Source: Achromobacter mucicolens
GTDB taxonomy: Bacteria > Pseudomonadota > Gammaproteobacteria > Burkholderiales > Burkholderiaceae_B
NCBI RefSeq assembly: GCF_902859725.1
Contig: NZ_CADIJP010000013.1
Span: 1 to 64,000, forward strand
DNA: 64,000 nucleotides
Reading direction: 5' to 3'
The notes beneath the pieces are model-generated. The model was not told the origin of the DNA. It did not search any database and saw nothing but the letters and a program-made list of their open reading frames with translations. The first letter of the stretch is position 1; each line of letters opens with the position of its first letter. The position numbers and the translations under genes are program-made. This document shows, piece after piece, positions 27,149-35,783 of this stretch.

Positions 27149-28270
27149 ATGCAGAAATTCTTTCACAACGTGATCGGCGGGCGCGAAGGGCTGGCAGGGC
27201 TGGCCATTCTGGCGCTGCTGCTGTTCGTGGTGTTTCCATTGGCCCTGGACGTCTTCCGGCTCAACCTGATCGGCAAGTACCTGTCTTATGCCTTTGTGGC
27301 GCTGGGCCTGGTGCTGTGCTGGGGCTATGGCGGCATCCTGAGCCTGGGCCAGGGGGCGTTCTTCGGGCTGGGCGGGTATTGCATGGCGATGTTTCTGAAG
27401 CTGGAAGCCTCGACGCCGGAAGCCACGAAGATTCAATCCACGCCCGGTATCCCGGACTTCATGGATTGGAACCAGCTGACGTCGCTGCCCTGGTTCTGGG
27501 TGCCCTTCAAGAGCTTCTGGTTCACCGTGATGGCGGTGCCGGTGCTGCCCTGCCTGCTGGCGTTGATTCTGGGCGCGGCCATGTTCAAGCGCCGCGTGGG
27601 CGACACCTACTTCGCCATCGTGACGCAGGCCGTGGCCCTGATCCTGTCGGTGCTCATCATCGGCCAGCAAGGCTGGACGGGGGGCGTCAATGGCATCACC
27701 GATCTGAAGACGTTGCTGGGCTGGGATATTCGCACGGACAGCGCCCGGCTGGTGCTGTATTTCATCAACGGTGTGCTGCTGTTCGCGTGCATCCTGTTCG
27801 GCCGCTACCTGCTTTCGTCAAAACTGGGCAAGCTTCTGATGGCCATGCGCGACAAAGAGGAACGCGTGCGCTTCTCGGGCTATGACGTCGCCAGCTTCAA
27901 GGTATTCGTGTTCTGCGTGGCCGCCGTGTTCTCGGCGATCGGTGGCGCCATGTTCACCTTGCAGGTCGGCTTCATGTCGCCTTCCTTCGTGGGGATCGTG
28001 CCATCCATTGAAATGGTCATCTTTGCCGCGGTCGGCGGCCGGCTGTCCTTGTTGGGCGCGGTCTACGGCACGCTGCTGGTCAACTTCGGCAAGAGCTATT
28101 TCTCCGAGAGTTTCCCGCAGCTCTGGCTGTTCCTGATGGGCGGGCTGTTCATTGCGGTCGTGATGGCGTTTCCCAACGGGCTGGCCGGTCTGTATCACCA
28201 ATACACCCAGAAGCGCCTGGCGCGTAAAGCATCGCGCCAGCAGGCGGATGGCGCCGCGGAGGCAGCATGA
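27149..28270 (+). CDS. urtC: ABC transporter permease, UrtC/FmdF type
   Basis: A 373-aa LivM/UrtC-type permease with about ten hydrophobic segments. It has the conserved CWGYGGILSLGQGAFFGLGG region near residues 54-73 and a C-terminal GGRLSLLGAVYG loop. It follows urtB by 10 bp and overlaps the ATPase gene by 4 nt (ATGA), showing tight translational coupling. It forms the heterodimeric channel with UrtB. Confidence 0.88.
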   Translation: MQKFFHNVIGGREGLAGLAILALLLFVVFPLALDVFRLNLIGKYLSYAFVALGLVLCWGYGGILSLGQGAFFGLGGYCMAMFLKLEASTPEATKIQSTPGIPDFMDWNQLTSLPWFWVPFKSFWFTVMAVPVLPCLLALILGAAMFKRRVGDTYFAIVTQAVALILSVLIIGQQGWTGGVNGITDLKTLLGWDIRTDSARLVLYFINGVLLFACILFGRYLLSSKLGKLLMAMRDKEERVRFSGYDVASFKVFVFCVAAVFSAIGGAMFTLQVGFMSPSFVGIVPSIEMVIFAAVGGRLSLLGAVYGTLLVNFGKSYFSESFPQLWLFLMGGLFIAVVMAFPNGLAGLYHQYTQKRLARKASRQQADGAAEAA

Positions 28271-29010
28271 ACCCGTCAGAATTCGCGTTGTACATCGAAG
28301 GCCTGACCGTGTCGTTCAACGGCTTTGTCGCCGTCAACGACCTGAACCTGTACGTCGACCAAGGAGAGCTGCGCGTGGTCATCGGCCCGAATGGCGCCGG
28401 CAAGACCACGCTGCTGGACCTGATCTGCGGCCGCACCAAGGCGACCGCGGGCTCGATCCGATTCAAGGATACCGAGCTGACCGGTCTGGCCGAGTACGAA
28501 ATCGTGCGCGCCGGCGTGGGCCGCAAATTCCAGACGCCCTCCATCTATGAAACCCTGTCCGTTCGGGAAAACCTGGAAGTCTCGTTTCCGGCCGGGCGCA
28601 GCGTGCTGGGCGCGCTGACCTTCAGGCGCAGCGCGGCCGTGATCGAGCGGGTGGAACAGGTGGCCGAAGAGATATTTCTTGCCGACCAGCTTGACCGCTC
28701 GGCGGAGCTGCTCTCGCACGGCCAGAAGCAATGGCTGGAGATCGGCATGCTGCTGATGCAGGAGCCCGAGCTGATGATGCTGGACGAACCTGTGGCCGGC
28801 ATGAGCGTGTCCGAGCGCGAACGCACGGCCGAACTGCTCAATCGAATCAGCCGGAATCGATCGCTGATCGTGATCGAGCATGACATGGAGTTCGTCAAGA
28901 ACATCGCGCACAAGGTCACGGTGCTGCACCAGGGCCGTGTGCTGGCCGAGGGCAGCATGGACAAGGTGCAATCCGATCCGCGCGTGGTTGAAGTCTATCT
29001 CGGCCACTAA
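28267..29010 (+). CDS. urtD: ABC transporter ATP-binding protein UrtD
   Basis: A 247-aa LivG/UrtD-type ATPase with Walker A GPNGAGKTT, a Q-loop region (GVGRKFQTPSIYE), a degenerate signature (LLSHGQKQWLEIGMLL, as is normal for UrtD), Walker B LMMLDEPVAGM and the switch His in IVIEHDMEF. It overlaps urtC by 4 nt and drives import together with UrtE. Confidence 0.9.
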   Translation: MNPSEFALYIEGLTVSFNGFVAVNDLNLYVDQGELRVVIGPNGAGKTTLLDLICGRTKATAGSIRFKDTELTGLAEYEIVRAGVGRKFQTPSIYETLSVRENLEVSFPAGRSVLGALTFRRSAAVIERVEQVAEEIFLADQLDRSAELLSHGQKQWLEIGMLLMQEPELMMLDEPVAGMSVSERERTAELLNRISRNRSLIVIEHDMEFVKNIAHKVTVLHQGRVLAEGSMDKVQSDPRVVEVYLGH

Positions 29011-29024
29011 GGCCAGGAGGCAAT

Positions 29025-29717
29025 ATGTTCAATATCGCTGGCCTGGTGTCGGGCTATGGGCAAAGCAAAGTCATCCACGGTGTCGATCTGGCCGTGGCCC
29101 CCGGTGAAATCGTCGCCGTGATGGGGCGAAACGGCATGGGCAAGACCACGCTATTCAATACCATGATGGGGATGCTGCCCGCCATGCAGGGCTCGATCTC
29201 GCTCGATGGCAAGGCGCTGGAACGCCTGGAAAGCCATCAGCGCGTGCGCAGCGGCGTGGCCTACGTGCCGCAAGGCCGCATGATCTTCCCGACCCTCACT
29301 GTCGAGGAAAACATCCGTACCGGCATGCGCGGGCGGGCATTGCGCAACACCATCCCGGAGGACATCTACGCGCTGTTTCCGGTGTTGCACGAGATGCGCG
29401 GCCGGCGTGGGGGCGATCTTTCTGGCGGGCAGCAGCAGCAGCTTGCCATCGCGCGCGCCCTGGTCACCAACCCCCGCGTGCTGCTGCTGGACGAGCCCAC
29501 CGAGGGCATACAGCCGTCCATCATCAAGGACATCGCCCGTAGCCTGCTGGAAATCCGCAAATTGCGCAGCCTGGCCATTGTGGTGTCCGAGCAAGTCTTG
29601 AGTTTCACCATGCAGATCGCCGACCGGCTCATCGTGATCGACAAGGGCCGCTTCGTGCACGAAGACCCGCGCGGGCGCGTGGACGAAAAGACGATCAGCA
29701 AATACCTGTCTGTCTGA
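29025..29717 (+). CDS. urtE: ABC transporter ATP-binding protein UrtE
   Basis: A 230-aa LivF/UrtE-type ATPase with Walker A GRNGMGKTT, a Q-loop YVPQGRMIFPTLTV, signature DLSGGQQQQLAIARAL and Walker B VLLLDEPTEGIQPSI. CAGGAGGCAAT lies upstream of the ATG. Its stop lies 29 bp before the formamidase start, consistent with one transcript. Confidence 0.92.
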   Translation: MFNIAGLVSGYGQSKVIHGVDLAVAPGEIVAVMGRNGMGKTTLFNTMMGMLPAMQGSISLDGKALERLESHQRVRSGVAYVPQGRMIFPTLTVEENIRTGMRGRALRNTIPEDIYALFPVLHEMRGRRGGDLSGGQQQQLAIARALVTNPRVLLLDEPTEGIQPSIIKDIARSLLEIRKLRSLAIVVSEQVLSFTMQIADRLIVIDKGRFVHEDPRGRVDEKTISKYLSV

Positions 29718-29746
29718 AGCCGTTGTCCATCCAAAAGGAGCATGAC

Positions 29747-30976
29747 ATGCCTGAAACCCTGATCAAGGTCGACCTGGCCCAATCCCCCTACGAAAACGAA
29801 GGCGTGCACAATCGCTGGCATCCCGATATCCCCATGGCGACGTGGGTCCGGCCGGGCGATGATTTCGTGCTCGAAACCTACGACTGGACCGGCGGCGCGA
29901 TCAAGAACGATGACGACGCCTCCGATGTGCGCGACGTGGACCTGTCCACGGTGCACTTTCTGTCTGGCCCGGTCGGCGTCGAAGGCGCCGAGCCCGGGGA
30001 CTTGCTGGTGGTGGATCTGCTGGATATCGGCGCCAAGCAGGAAAGCCTGTGGGGCTTCAATGGCTTTTTCAGCAAGAACAATGGCGGCGGCTTTCTGACC
30101 GAACACTTCCCGTCGGCGCAAAAGTCGATCTGGGATTTCGAAGGCATGTTCACGACCTCGCGCCATATTCCTGGCGTGCGTTTCGCCGGCCTGATCCATC
30201 CGGGCCTGATCGGCTGCCTGCCGGATCAGGCGCTGCTGGACAAGTGGAATGAGCGCGAACAGAAGCTGATAGACAGCGACCCCGACCGCGTGCCACCCCT
30301 GGCCAATCCCCCCGCGCCCAAGACGGCGCACATGGGCAAGCTCAAGGGCGCCGAGCGCGATCGTGCCGCCGCCACCGGTGCGCGCACCGTGCCGCCGCGC
30401 GAGCACGGCGGCAATTGCGATATCAAGGACCTGTCGCGCGGATCCCGGGTGTTCTTTCCGGTTTACGTCAAAGGCGGCGGCCTGTCGGTCGGCGACCTGC
30501 ACTTCTCGCAGGGCGATGGCGAGATCACCTTCTGCGGCGCCATCGAAATGGCGGGTTGGGTGCACATGCGGGTCTCTCTCATCAAGGGCGGCATGGCCAA
30601 GTACGGCATTCGCAATCCCATCTTCAAGCCCAGCCCCATCACGCCCAACTACAAGGACTACCTGATCTTCGAAGGCATTTCGGTCGACGAAGGCGGCAAG
30701 CAGCACTATCTGGACGTGCATATCGCCTATCGCCAGGCCTGCCTGAACGCCATTGAATATCTGAAGAAGTTTGGCTATTCGGGCGCGCAGGCGTATTCGA
30801 TATTGGGCACGGCGCCGGTGCAGGGCCACATCAGCGGCGTGGTGGACATTCCCAATGCGTGCGCGACGTTGTGGCTGCCGACCGAGATCTTCGATATCGA
30901 CATCCAGCCCAATGCGCTGGGCGACGTGCCGCAGATCAAGCGCGGCATGGACATGCCCATTGCCAAAGACCTTTAA
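29747..30976 (+). CDS. fmdA: Formamidase
   Basis: Hydrolyses formamide (and sometimes other short amides) to ammonia and the acid. The 409-aa protein matches the FmdA/AmdA acetamidase-formamidase family: NRWHPDIP near the N-terminus, GVEGAEPGDLLVVDLLDI, and the HGGNCDIKDLSRGSRVFFPV core. The C-terminus ends QIKRGMDMPIAKDL. The start at 29747 is set by AAGGAG just upstream, and an in-frame ATG 24 nt earlier lacks a site. It acts in the cytoplasm on substrate imported by the upstream transporter. Confidence 0.93.
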   Translation: MPETLIKVDLAQSPYENEGVHNRWHPDIPMATWVRPGDDFVLETYDWTGGAIKNDDDASDVRDVDLSTVHFLSGPVGVEGAEPGDLLVVDLLDIGAKQESLWGFNGFFSKNNGGGFLTEHFPSAQKSIWDFEGMFTTSRHIPGVRFAGLIHPGLIGCLPDQALLDKWNEREQKLIDSDPDRVPPLANPPAPKTAHMGKLKGAERDRAAATGARTVPPREHGGNCDIKDLSRGSRVFFPVYVKGGGLSVGDLHFSQGDGEITFCGAIEMAGWVHMRVSLIKGGMAKYGIRNPIFKPSPITPNYKDYLIFEGISVDEGGKQHYLDVHIAYRQACLNAIEYLKKFGYSGAQAYSILGTAPVQGHISGVVDIPNACATLWLPTEIFDIDIQPNALGDVPQIKRGMDMPIAKDL

Positions 30977-30985
30977 GGAGCCGGC

Positions 30986-31318
30986 ATGCCGCTCTATGAC
31001 TATCGCTGCCAGGACTGCGGCGAGTTCTCGGTTCTGAGGCCGTTATCGCAATGGCGTGACCCCGCGTCCTGCCCCGATTGCGGCGTCTCCTGCGAGCGCT
31101 TCGTCAGCGGCGCACCCGCGGTCTCGGCGCTGTCCTCGGCAATGAACCGCGCCCGCGCCGTCAACGAACGCGCCGCCCATGAACCCCGCAGCACGCGGGG
31201 CGGCCACGGCATGGGGTGCAGTTGTTGCTCAGGCGCGAACGCCGCGGGCCGGACGCGTCAGACCGCCGACGGCGGCAAGACGTTCGCTGGCGCCCGGCCT
31301 TGGATGATCAGTCACTGA
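30986..31318 (+). CDS. fmdB: FmdB-family zinc-ribbon protein
   Basis: A 110-aa protein beginning MPLYDYRCQDCGEF with the FmdB zinc ribbon (Cys8, Cys11, Cys29, Cys32). A low-complexity linker and a second Cys-rich patch (GCSCCSG) follow. FmdB proteins accompany formamidase genes and have been proposed as regulators, but their action is not firmly established. AAGGAGCCGGC precedes the start, 9 bp after fmdA. It closes the operon before a hairpin at 31327. Confidence 0.9.
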   Translation: MPLYDYRCQDCGEFSVLRPLSQWRDPASCPDCGVSCERFVSGAPAVSALSSAMNRARAVNERAAHEPRSTRGGHGMGCSCCSGANAAGRTRQTADGGKTFAGARPWMISH

Positions 31319-31326
31319 AGACGGAA

Positions 31327-31354
31327 GGCAAGGCGAGCCGGGGCTGGCCTTGCC
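31327..31354. terminator. Hairpin between convergent fmdB and dctM-like genes
   Basis: GGCAAGGC and GCCTTGCC form an 8-bp outer stem that encloses a 4-bp inner stem (AGCC/GGCT). It lies in the 47-bp gap between two convergent operons and could stop transcription from both sides. There is no long T-run. Confidence 0.5.
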
Positions 31355-31365
31355 ACGCCCCGCCC

Positions 31366-32655
31366 TCACAGCGTCGACATCTGCCCCGGCAACCACAGCG
31401 CCAGTTGCGGCACGGCCAGCAGCAGCACGATCATCAGCAGCAGCATGGCAAGAAACGGCAGCACGCCCACCACCACGTCCATGAACTTGCCCTGGCCGCG
31501 CACGCTGTGCACCACGAACAGATTCATGCCGAAGGGCGGCGTGAGCTGGCCCATTTCGCACAGCACGATCAGCATCACGCCGAACCACACCGGGTCGTAG
31601 CCCAGCGCCATGACGATGGGCACGGTGAGCGGCGCGGTGGTGACCAGCATGGCGAGCGTGTCCATGAAGCAGCCGAGCAGGAGGTAGAAGAGGATGATGG
31701 CCAGCATCATGCCCAGCGGCGGCAGGTCCAGGCTGGTCACGGCATTGACCAGCAGGGTCGTCAGGCCGATGGAGGACAGCACGAAGTTCAGGAAGAACGC
31801 GGCCAGCGTGATCAGGATGATCATGCCGGTGGTGCGCAGCGTGGCCTCGAAGGCGCGGCCCAGCATCTCCCAAGTCAACACGCGCTTGTAGGCGCACAGC
31901 AGGGTGGCGGCCACCACGCCGAGCGCGGCCGATTCGCTGGCGGTGGCGATGCCGCCGTAGATCACGCCGATGACGAGCGCGAAGATGGCAAGCGGCGGGA
32001 CCAGATGCGGAAGCGCCGCGATGCGTTCAGCCCAGCTTACCGTCGGGCGCTTGCCGGCCAGGCTTGGCCGCCACAGGCACAGGCCGACGATCAGTGCGAT
32101 GAAAAGCGTGGTGAGAAGAATGCTGGGCAAGGTGGCGGCCAGGTAAAGCTTGGGCACCGACACGTTGGCAATCAGCGCGTACACGATCATGTTGATCGAC
32201 GGCGGGATCAGGATGCCGAGCGTGCCGCCCGCGGCTATCGAGCCCAGGAACAGCGGCGCGTTATAGCCCGACTTGCGCTGCTCGGGCAGGGCCAGCGTGG
32301 CGATGGTGGCGGCGGTGGCGACGCTTGAACCGCTGGTGGCCGAGAACATGGCGGAGGCGCCGATGTTGGCGTTCATCAGTCCGCCCGGCAGCCACGACAC
32401 CCACTTGGACACGGCGCCATACATACGGCCAGCCACGCCGGAATGCACCAGCAGTTCGCCCATCAGGACGTAGAGCGGAATGGCGACCAGCAGGAATTCG
32501 GCGCTGGTGCCCCAGGCCAGTTCACCGATGGCGTTGGTCAGTTTCAGCGGCGAGTAGACGCCGGCCAGGCTCATGCCCAACAGACCCACCGTGGCGGCGG
32601 CGGTAACGCTCAGCGCCAAGAGGCCGAGCAGCATGGAAATCGTCATTATCAACAT
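31366..32655 (-). CDS. TRAP transporter large permease (DctM)
   Basis: A 429-aa protein of 12 or so membrane helices. It has the DctM signatures LLVAIPLYVLMGELLVHSGV, ATSGSSVATAATIATLALPE and GGTLGILIPPSINMIVYA. It is the channel subunit of a sodium-driven tripartite importer. CAGGAG lies 7 nt before the start and the small-subunit gene ends 3 bp upstream. It is the last gene of the RraA-like/amidase/DctPQM block. Confidence 0.93.
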   Translation of the reverse strand: MLIMTISMLLGLLALSVTAAATVGLLGMSLAGVYSPLKLTNAIGELAWGTSAEFLLVAIPLYVLMGELLVHSGVAGRMYGAVSKWVSWLPGGLMNANIGASAMFSATSGSSVATAATIATLALPEQRKSGYNAPLFLGSIAAGGTLGILIPPSINMIVYALIANVSVPKLYLAATLPSILLTTLFIALIVGLCLWRPSLAGKRPTVSWAERIAALPHLVPPLAIFALVIGVIYGGIATASESAALGVVAATLLCAYKRVLTWEMLGRAFEATLRTTGMIILITLAAFFLNFVLSSIGLTTLLVNAVTSLDLPPLGMMLAIILFYLLLGCFMDTLAMLVTTAPLTVPIVMALGYDPVWFGVMLIVLCEMGQLTPPFGMNLFVVHSVRGQGKFMDVVVGVLPFLAMLLLMIVLLLAVPQLALWLPGQMSTL

Positions 32656-32658
32656 GGC

Positions 32659-33267
32659 TCACTCCTGGGGTTGCGTGCGCGCCGGCACGGGCGCGTCGGC
32701 GGTTTCTTCTTCGATGCCCTCTTCCACCGAGTGGATGCCGATCAGCGCATTGACCGCCTGCCAGCGGCCGCGCATCACGCGGCCAAGCGCGCAGGCGCCC
32801 AGCACCACGATGGTGAAGAGGAAGAAGGCGTAGCCGGCAAACCAAAGCGACTGCGGGATCCATTGCGGCACCTGCAGCGGCGTGTTGGACACCGACTGGA
32901 AGGCGATGGAGTCGGCCAGCACGAACCACGCGTGCCAGGTCAGCGTGCCCACGAATACGCCCAGGCATGCCAGCGCGAACAGGTCCAGCGCCACGCGGGC
33001 CTTGGCGGGCAGGTGGGTGTAGACCACGTCGACGCGGATGTGCGAGCGGCGCAGCAAGGTGATGGGGAAGGCCCAGGCGCTCGCCACGGCGAGGGTGTAC
33101 CCGGCCAGCTCGTCGGCGCCGCCAAGGGAGACGCCGGCCAATTTGCGCGCGGCGAGGTCGGCCACGATGAGCCAGGACACGAGCAGCAGCCCCAGACCGC
33201 CTATCCAGGCGCCGATGCGGGCCACACGATCAAGCAGGCGTAGCGAACCATGCGTTTCTGTCGTCAT
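32659..33267 (-). CDS. TRAP transporter small permease (DctQ)
   Basis: A 202-aa four-helix protein. It begins MTTETHGSLRLLDRVARIGA, and the DctQ-type helix LLLVSWLIVADLAARKLAG is followed by an ITLLRRSHIRVD segment. The start at 33267 is set by AAGGAACTCTT; the longer open frame upstream is non-coding for this gene because it runs through the binding-protein gene. Position between dctP-like and dctM-like genes confirms the call. Confidence 0.9.
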   Translation of the reverse strand: MTTETHGSLRLLDRVARIGAWIGGLGLLLVSWLIVADLAARKLAGVSLGGADELAGYTLAVASAWAFPITLLRRSHIRVDVVYTHLPAKARVALDLFALACLGVFVGTLTWHAWFVLADSIAFQSVSNTPLQVPQWIPQSLWFAGYAFFLFTIVVLGACALGRVMRGRWQAVNALIGIHSVEEGIEEETADAPVPARTQPQE

Positions 33268-33283
33268 AAGAGTTCCTTGATGT

Positions 33284-34342
33284 TCAGCGCAGCGTGACGC
33301 CCAGCGCCTGGCCGACGGAGGCGCTCCAATTGGCGGCGCATTCGTCGCCGCAACGCTTGGCCCAGCGGCTTGCCATGTCGGTGGCCACCTCGCGCAGGGT
33401 GGCGCGCTCGGCCTCGGTGGGTGCTGTGGCTTGCATGTCGGCCTGGCTGTGGATGCGGCATTCGCCCTGTCCGGTGTTGCAGGCCAGCGCGTAGCCGCCC
33501 TCGCGGCCAGTCTCGTCCCACAGGCGTTCTTCGAGCACCTGCGCTTCCTTGAGCATGAACTGCTGCACGGCGGGATCGAGCTTCTGCCAGCGGCGTTCGG
33601 CAATGGCGTAAAAGCCGATGGACCAGTCGATCGGCAGCAGGTAGAGGTTCTTGGCCACGTCGTACCACTTGGCCGCGTTGCCCGAGCCGATGCCGGTCAC
33701 CGCGCAATCGACCACGCCGGTCTGCAGGGCGGGAATCACCTCGGCAAACGCAATGGTCACCGGCGAGGCGCCCAGCGCGCGCACGTACTCGGCCATGTTG
33801 CTGCCGCGCGTGCGCACCTTTCGGCCCTTCAGGTCGGACAGGCTTGTGACCGGCGTGCGGCAGAAGAACACCTGGGCCGTGTACGGCACGGTGGCCAGCA
33901 GCCGCACACCGTGGCGCTTGAGCATGCGCTGCTCCAGCACCGGCCGGTAGGCGGCGACCATCTTGCGCGCAGTGGCAAAGTCGGTGGCCATGCCCGGCAG
34001 ATCCACGCCTTCGAAGGTCGGGTCGTCGCCGCTCACGAAGGCGAACACGCCCATGCCCACGTCCAGCGCGCCGGCGCGCATCAGGCGCACGATCTCGGGT
34101 CCTTTCAGGCCGCTCTCGGACAGGCCGATCAGCTCGGCCTTGACCCGGCCGCCGGAGGCCTCGGGCAGGGTCTTTTCCCAGAACGGCTTTTCAACCGCGC
34201 CGAAGGTGTAGTTGTGGCTGCCGCCGCCGACCACCGCGAAGTGGGTTTCGGGCAAGGCGGCGGTCTGCGCGCTTGCTGGTCCGGCAACTGCGAGCGCGGT
34301 CACGGCAGACGCCATTAGCGCCGCCAGGATGCTTCGTTTCAT
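33284..34342 (-). CDS. TRAP transporter substrate-binding protein (DctP)
   Basis: A 352-aa periplasmic receptor with a Sec signal (MKRSILAALMASAVTALAVA, cleaved near ASAQ). It has the DctP core GRVKAELIGLSESGLKGPE, a SDLKGRKVRTRGSNMAEYVR segment and a C-terminal GYALACNTGQGEC. The TRAP ligand is usually a carboxylate; the adjoining amidase suggests an amide or its acid product. GGGGGG precedes the start at 34342. An upstream in-frame extension of 98 codons overlaps the amidase gene and is rejected. Confidence 0.92.
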   Translation of the reverse strand: MKRSILAALMASAVTALAVAGPASAQTAALPETHFAVVGGGSHNYTFGAVEKPFWEKTLPEASGGRVKAELIGLSESGLKGPEIVRLMRAGALDVGMGVFAFVSGDDPTFEGVDLPGMATDFATARKMVAAYRPVLEQRMLKRHGVRLLATVPYTAQVFFCRTPVTSLSDLKGRKVRTRGSNMAEYVRALGASPVTIAFAEVIPALQTGVVDCAVTGIGSGNAAKWYDVAKNLYLLPIDWSIGFYAIAERRWQKLDPAVQQFMLKEAQVLEERLWDETGREGGYALACNTGQGECRIHSQADMQATAPTEAERATLREVATDMASRWAKRCGDECAANWSASVGQALGVTLR

Positions 34343-34400
34343 GTTTCCCCCCTGTTGTGTATGGGCGCGCGCGGTGCGTGCGCCCCGCCGCGGCATCGGG

Positions 34401-35783
34401 TTATGCCACGGTCGTTGGCGTGCACGGGTTGGCGCGCACGCGATACCAATCGGAATGACGCTGGAAGACTTCGGCCAGGTACAGCGCCAGCCGGTCTTCG
34501 CCGCCCGGGCAAAGAATCTGCAGGCCGGTAGGCAGGCCCGCGTCGTCGCGGCCGTTGGGCACCGAGACGCCGCACATCTGCAGCAGGTTGCCGATACGCG
34601 TGTATTGCACCGGCGCGTTGCCGTGATCCACCTCATCGAGCGGCAGCGCGGTGGTGAGCGTGGTGGGCGTAAGCAGCCCGGCCACGCCCGCTAGCCGCGC
34701 TTGCATTGCGGCCTGCAGGCGATCGCGTTCGCGCAGCGCGGCCAGGTAGCGCACCGCAGAGACTTCCAGCCCGACCAGCATCCGCGGACGCACCGAGTCG
34801 TCGACGGGCAGGTCCAGGTCGGTCATCTCGCGCTCGAACGAGGCCACGCCTTCCGTCATCATGATGTCGCCGGTCACGGCCTTGAATTCGGCCAGCGTGG
34901 CGGGCGGGGTGATCTCGACGATCTGCGCGCCCAGGCTGTCAAAAAGCGCGATGGACGCCTCGTAGGCTTGGCGAACCGCCGGCGTTACGTCGGCCAGGAA
35001 CGCGTCGGGCAGACGGCCCAGCGTCGCGCCGGCAATGCCGAAGCGGGAGGCGTCGAGCGGCTCGTGCCACTCGCCGGGCGTGGCGGGCGCCAGCACGTCG
35101 AACAACAGGCGCGCGTCGGCCGCGCTGTGCGCGAACACGCCGACGCTGTCCAGGGTCTGGCTCAGCGTGACCACGCCCTGCGACGAGATGCGGCCAACGG
35201 TCGGCTTCAGGCCGGTGATGCCGCAGTAGCTGGCGGGCACGCGCACCGAGCCGCCGGTGTCGGTGCCGATGGCGGCGGGCGCCAGACGCCCAGCCACCGC
35301 GACCGCCGAGCCGCTGCTTGATCCGCCGGGGATGCGGTGCACGCGGTCGTCCCACGGATTGCGCGGCGTGCCCATGTGCTGGTTCGGGCCCCAGGCGCCC
35401 ATGGCGAACTGCACCATGTGGGTCTTTCCCAGGATGATGGCGCCGGCGCGCTGCAGCTGCTGCACCAGCTGGGCCGTGCTTGAGGCGATGGTTTTGGCGT
35501 GGATGGGCGAGCCGATGGTGGTGGGCCGGCCGGCGATGTCGATCAGGTCTTTCAACGCGATCGGCACGCCGTGCAGCGGGCCAAGCCAGATGCCCTGGTC
35601 CATCTGCAGGTCGGCGGCGCGCGCGGCCGCCAGGGCCTCGTCGGCGTACACGGCGACATAGGCATGCAGCCAGCCGTCCAGCGCTGCGATGCGGGCCAGG
35701 TAGTCGCTCACCAGCGTTTCGGCGCGAAGCTCGCGGCGGCGCAGGCGCGGCGCGAGGTCGGTGATGGTGAGATCGATGCTCAT
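34401..35783 (-). CDS. Amidase (amidase-signature family)
   Basis: A 460-aa hydrolase with the Ser-cisSer-Lys triad: Lys78 in VPIALKDLIDIAG, the cis-Ser in GGSSSGSAVAVA (residues 155-157), and the nucleophile Ser179 in GTDTGGSVRVPAS. No signal peptide is seen, so it is cytoplasmic. Its start at 35783 overlaps the RraA-like stop by 4 nt (ATGA). Location with a TRAP importer suggests hydrolysis of an imported amide. Substrate cannot be inferred, and GatA function is unlikely without gatB/gatC nearby. Confidence 0.92.
   Translation of the reverse strand: MSIDLTITDLAPRLRRRELRAETLVSDYLARIAALDGWLHAYVAVYADEALAAARAADLQMDQGIWLGPLHGVPIALKDLIDIAGRPTTIGSPIHAKTIASSTAQLVQQLQRAGAIILGKTHMVQFAMGAWGPNQHMGTPRNPWDDRVHRIPGGSSSGSAVAVAGRLAPAAIGTDTGGSVRVPASYCGITGLKPTVGRISSQGVVTLSQTLDSVGVFAHSAADARLLFDVLAPATPGEWHEPLDASRFGIAGATLGRLPDAFLADVTPAVRQAYEASIALFDSLGAQIVEITPPATLAEFKAVTGDIMMTEGVASFEREMTDLDLPVDDSVRPRMLVGLEVSAVRYLAALRERDRLQAAMQARLAGVAGLLTPTTLTTALPLDEVDHGNAPVQYTRIGNLLQMCGVSVPNGRDDAGLPTGLQILCPGGEDRLALYLAEVFQRHSDWYRVRANPCTPTTVA

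Noticed and set aside
24904-29717. Urea uptake linked to urease
   Set aside because: No ure genes are present in the window, and formamidase follows directly, so urea is not favoured.
34401-35783. GatA subunit of tRNA amidotransferase
   Set aside because: gatB and gatC are absent and the neighbours form a TRAP transport operon.
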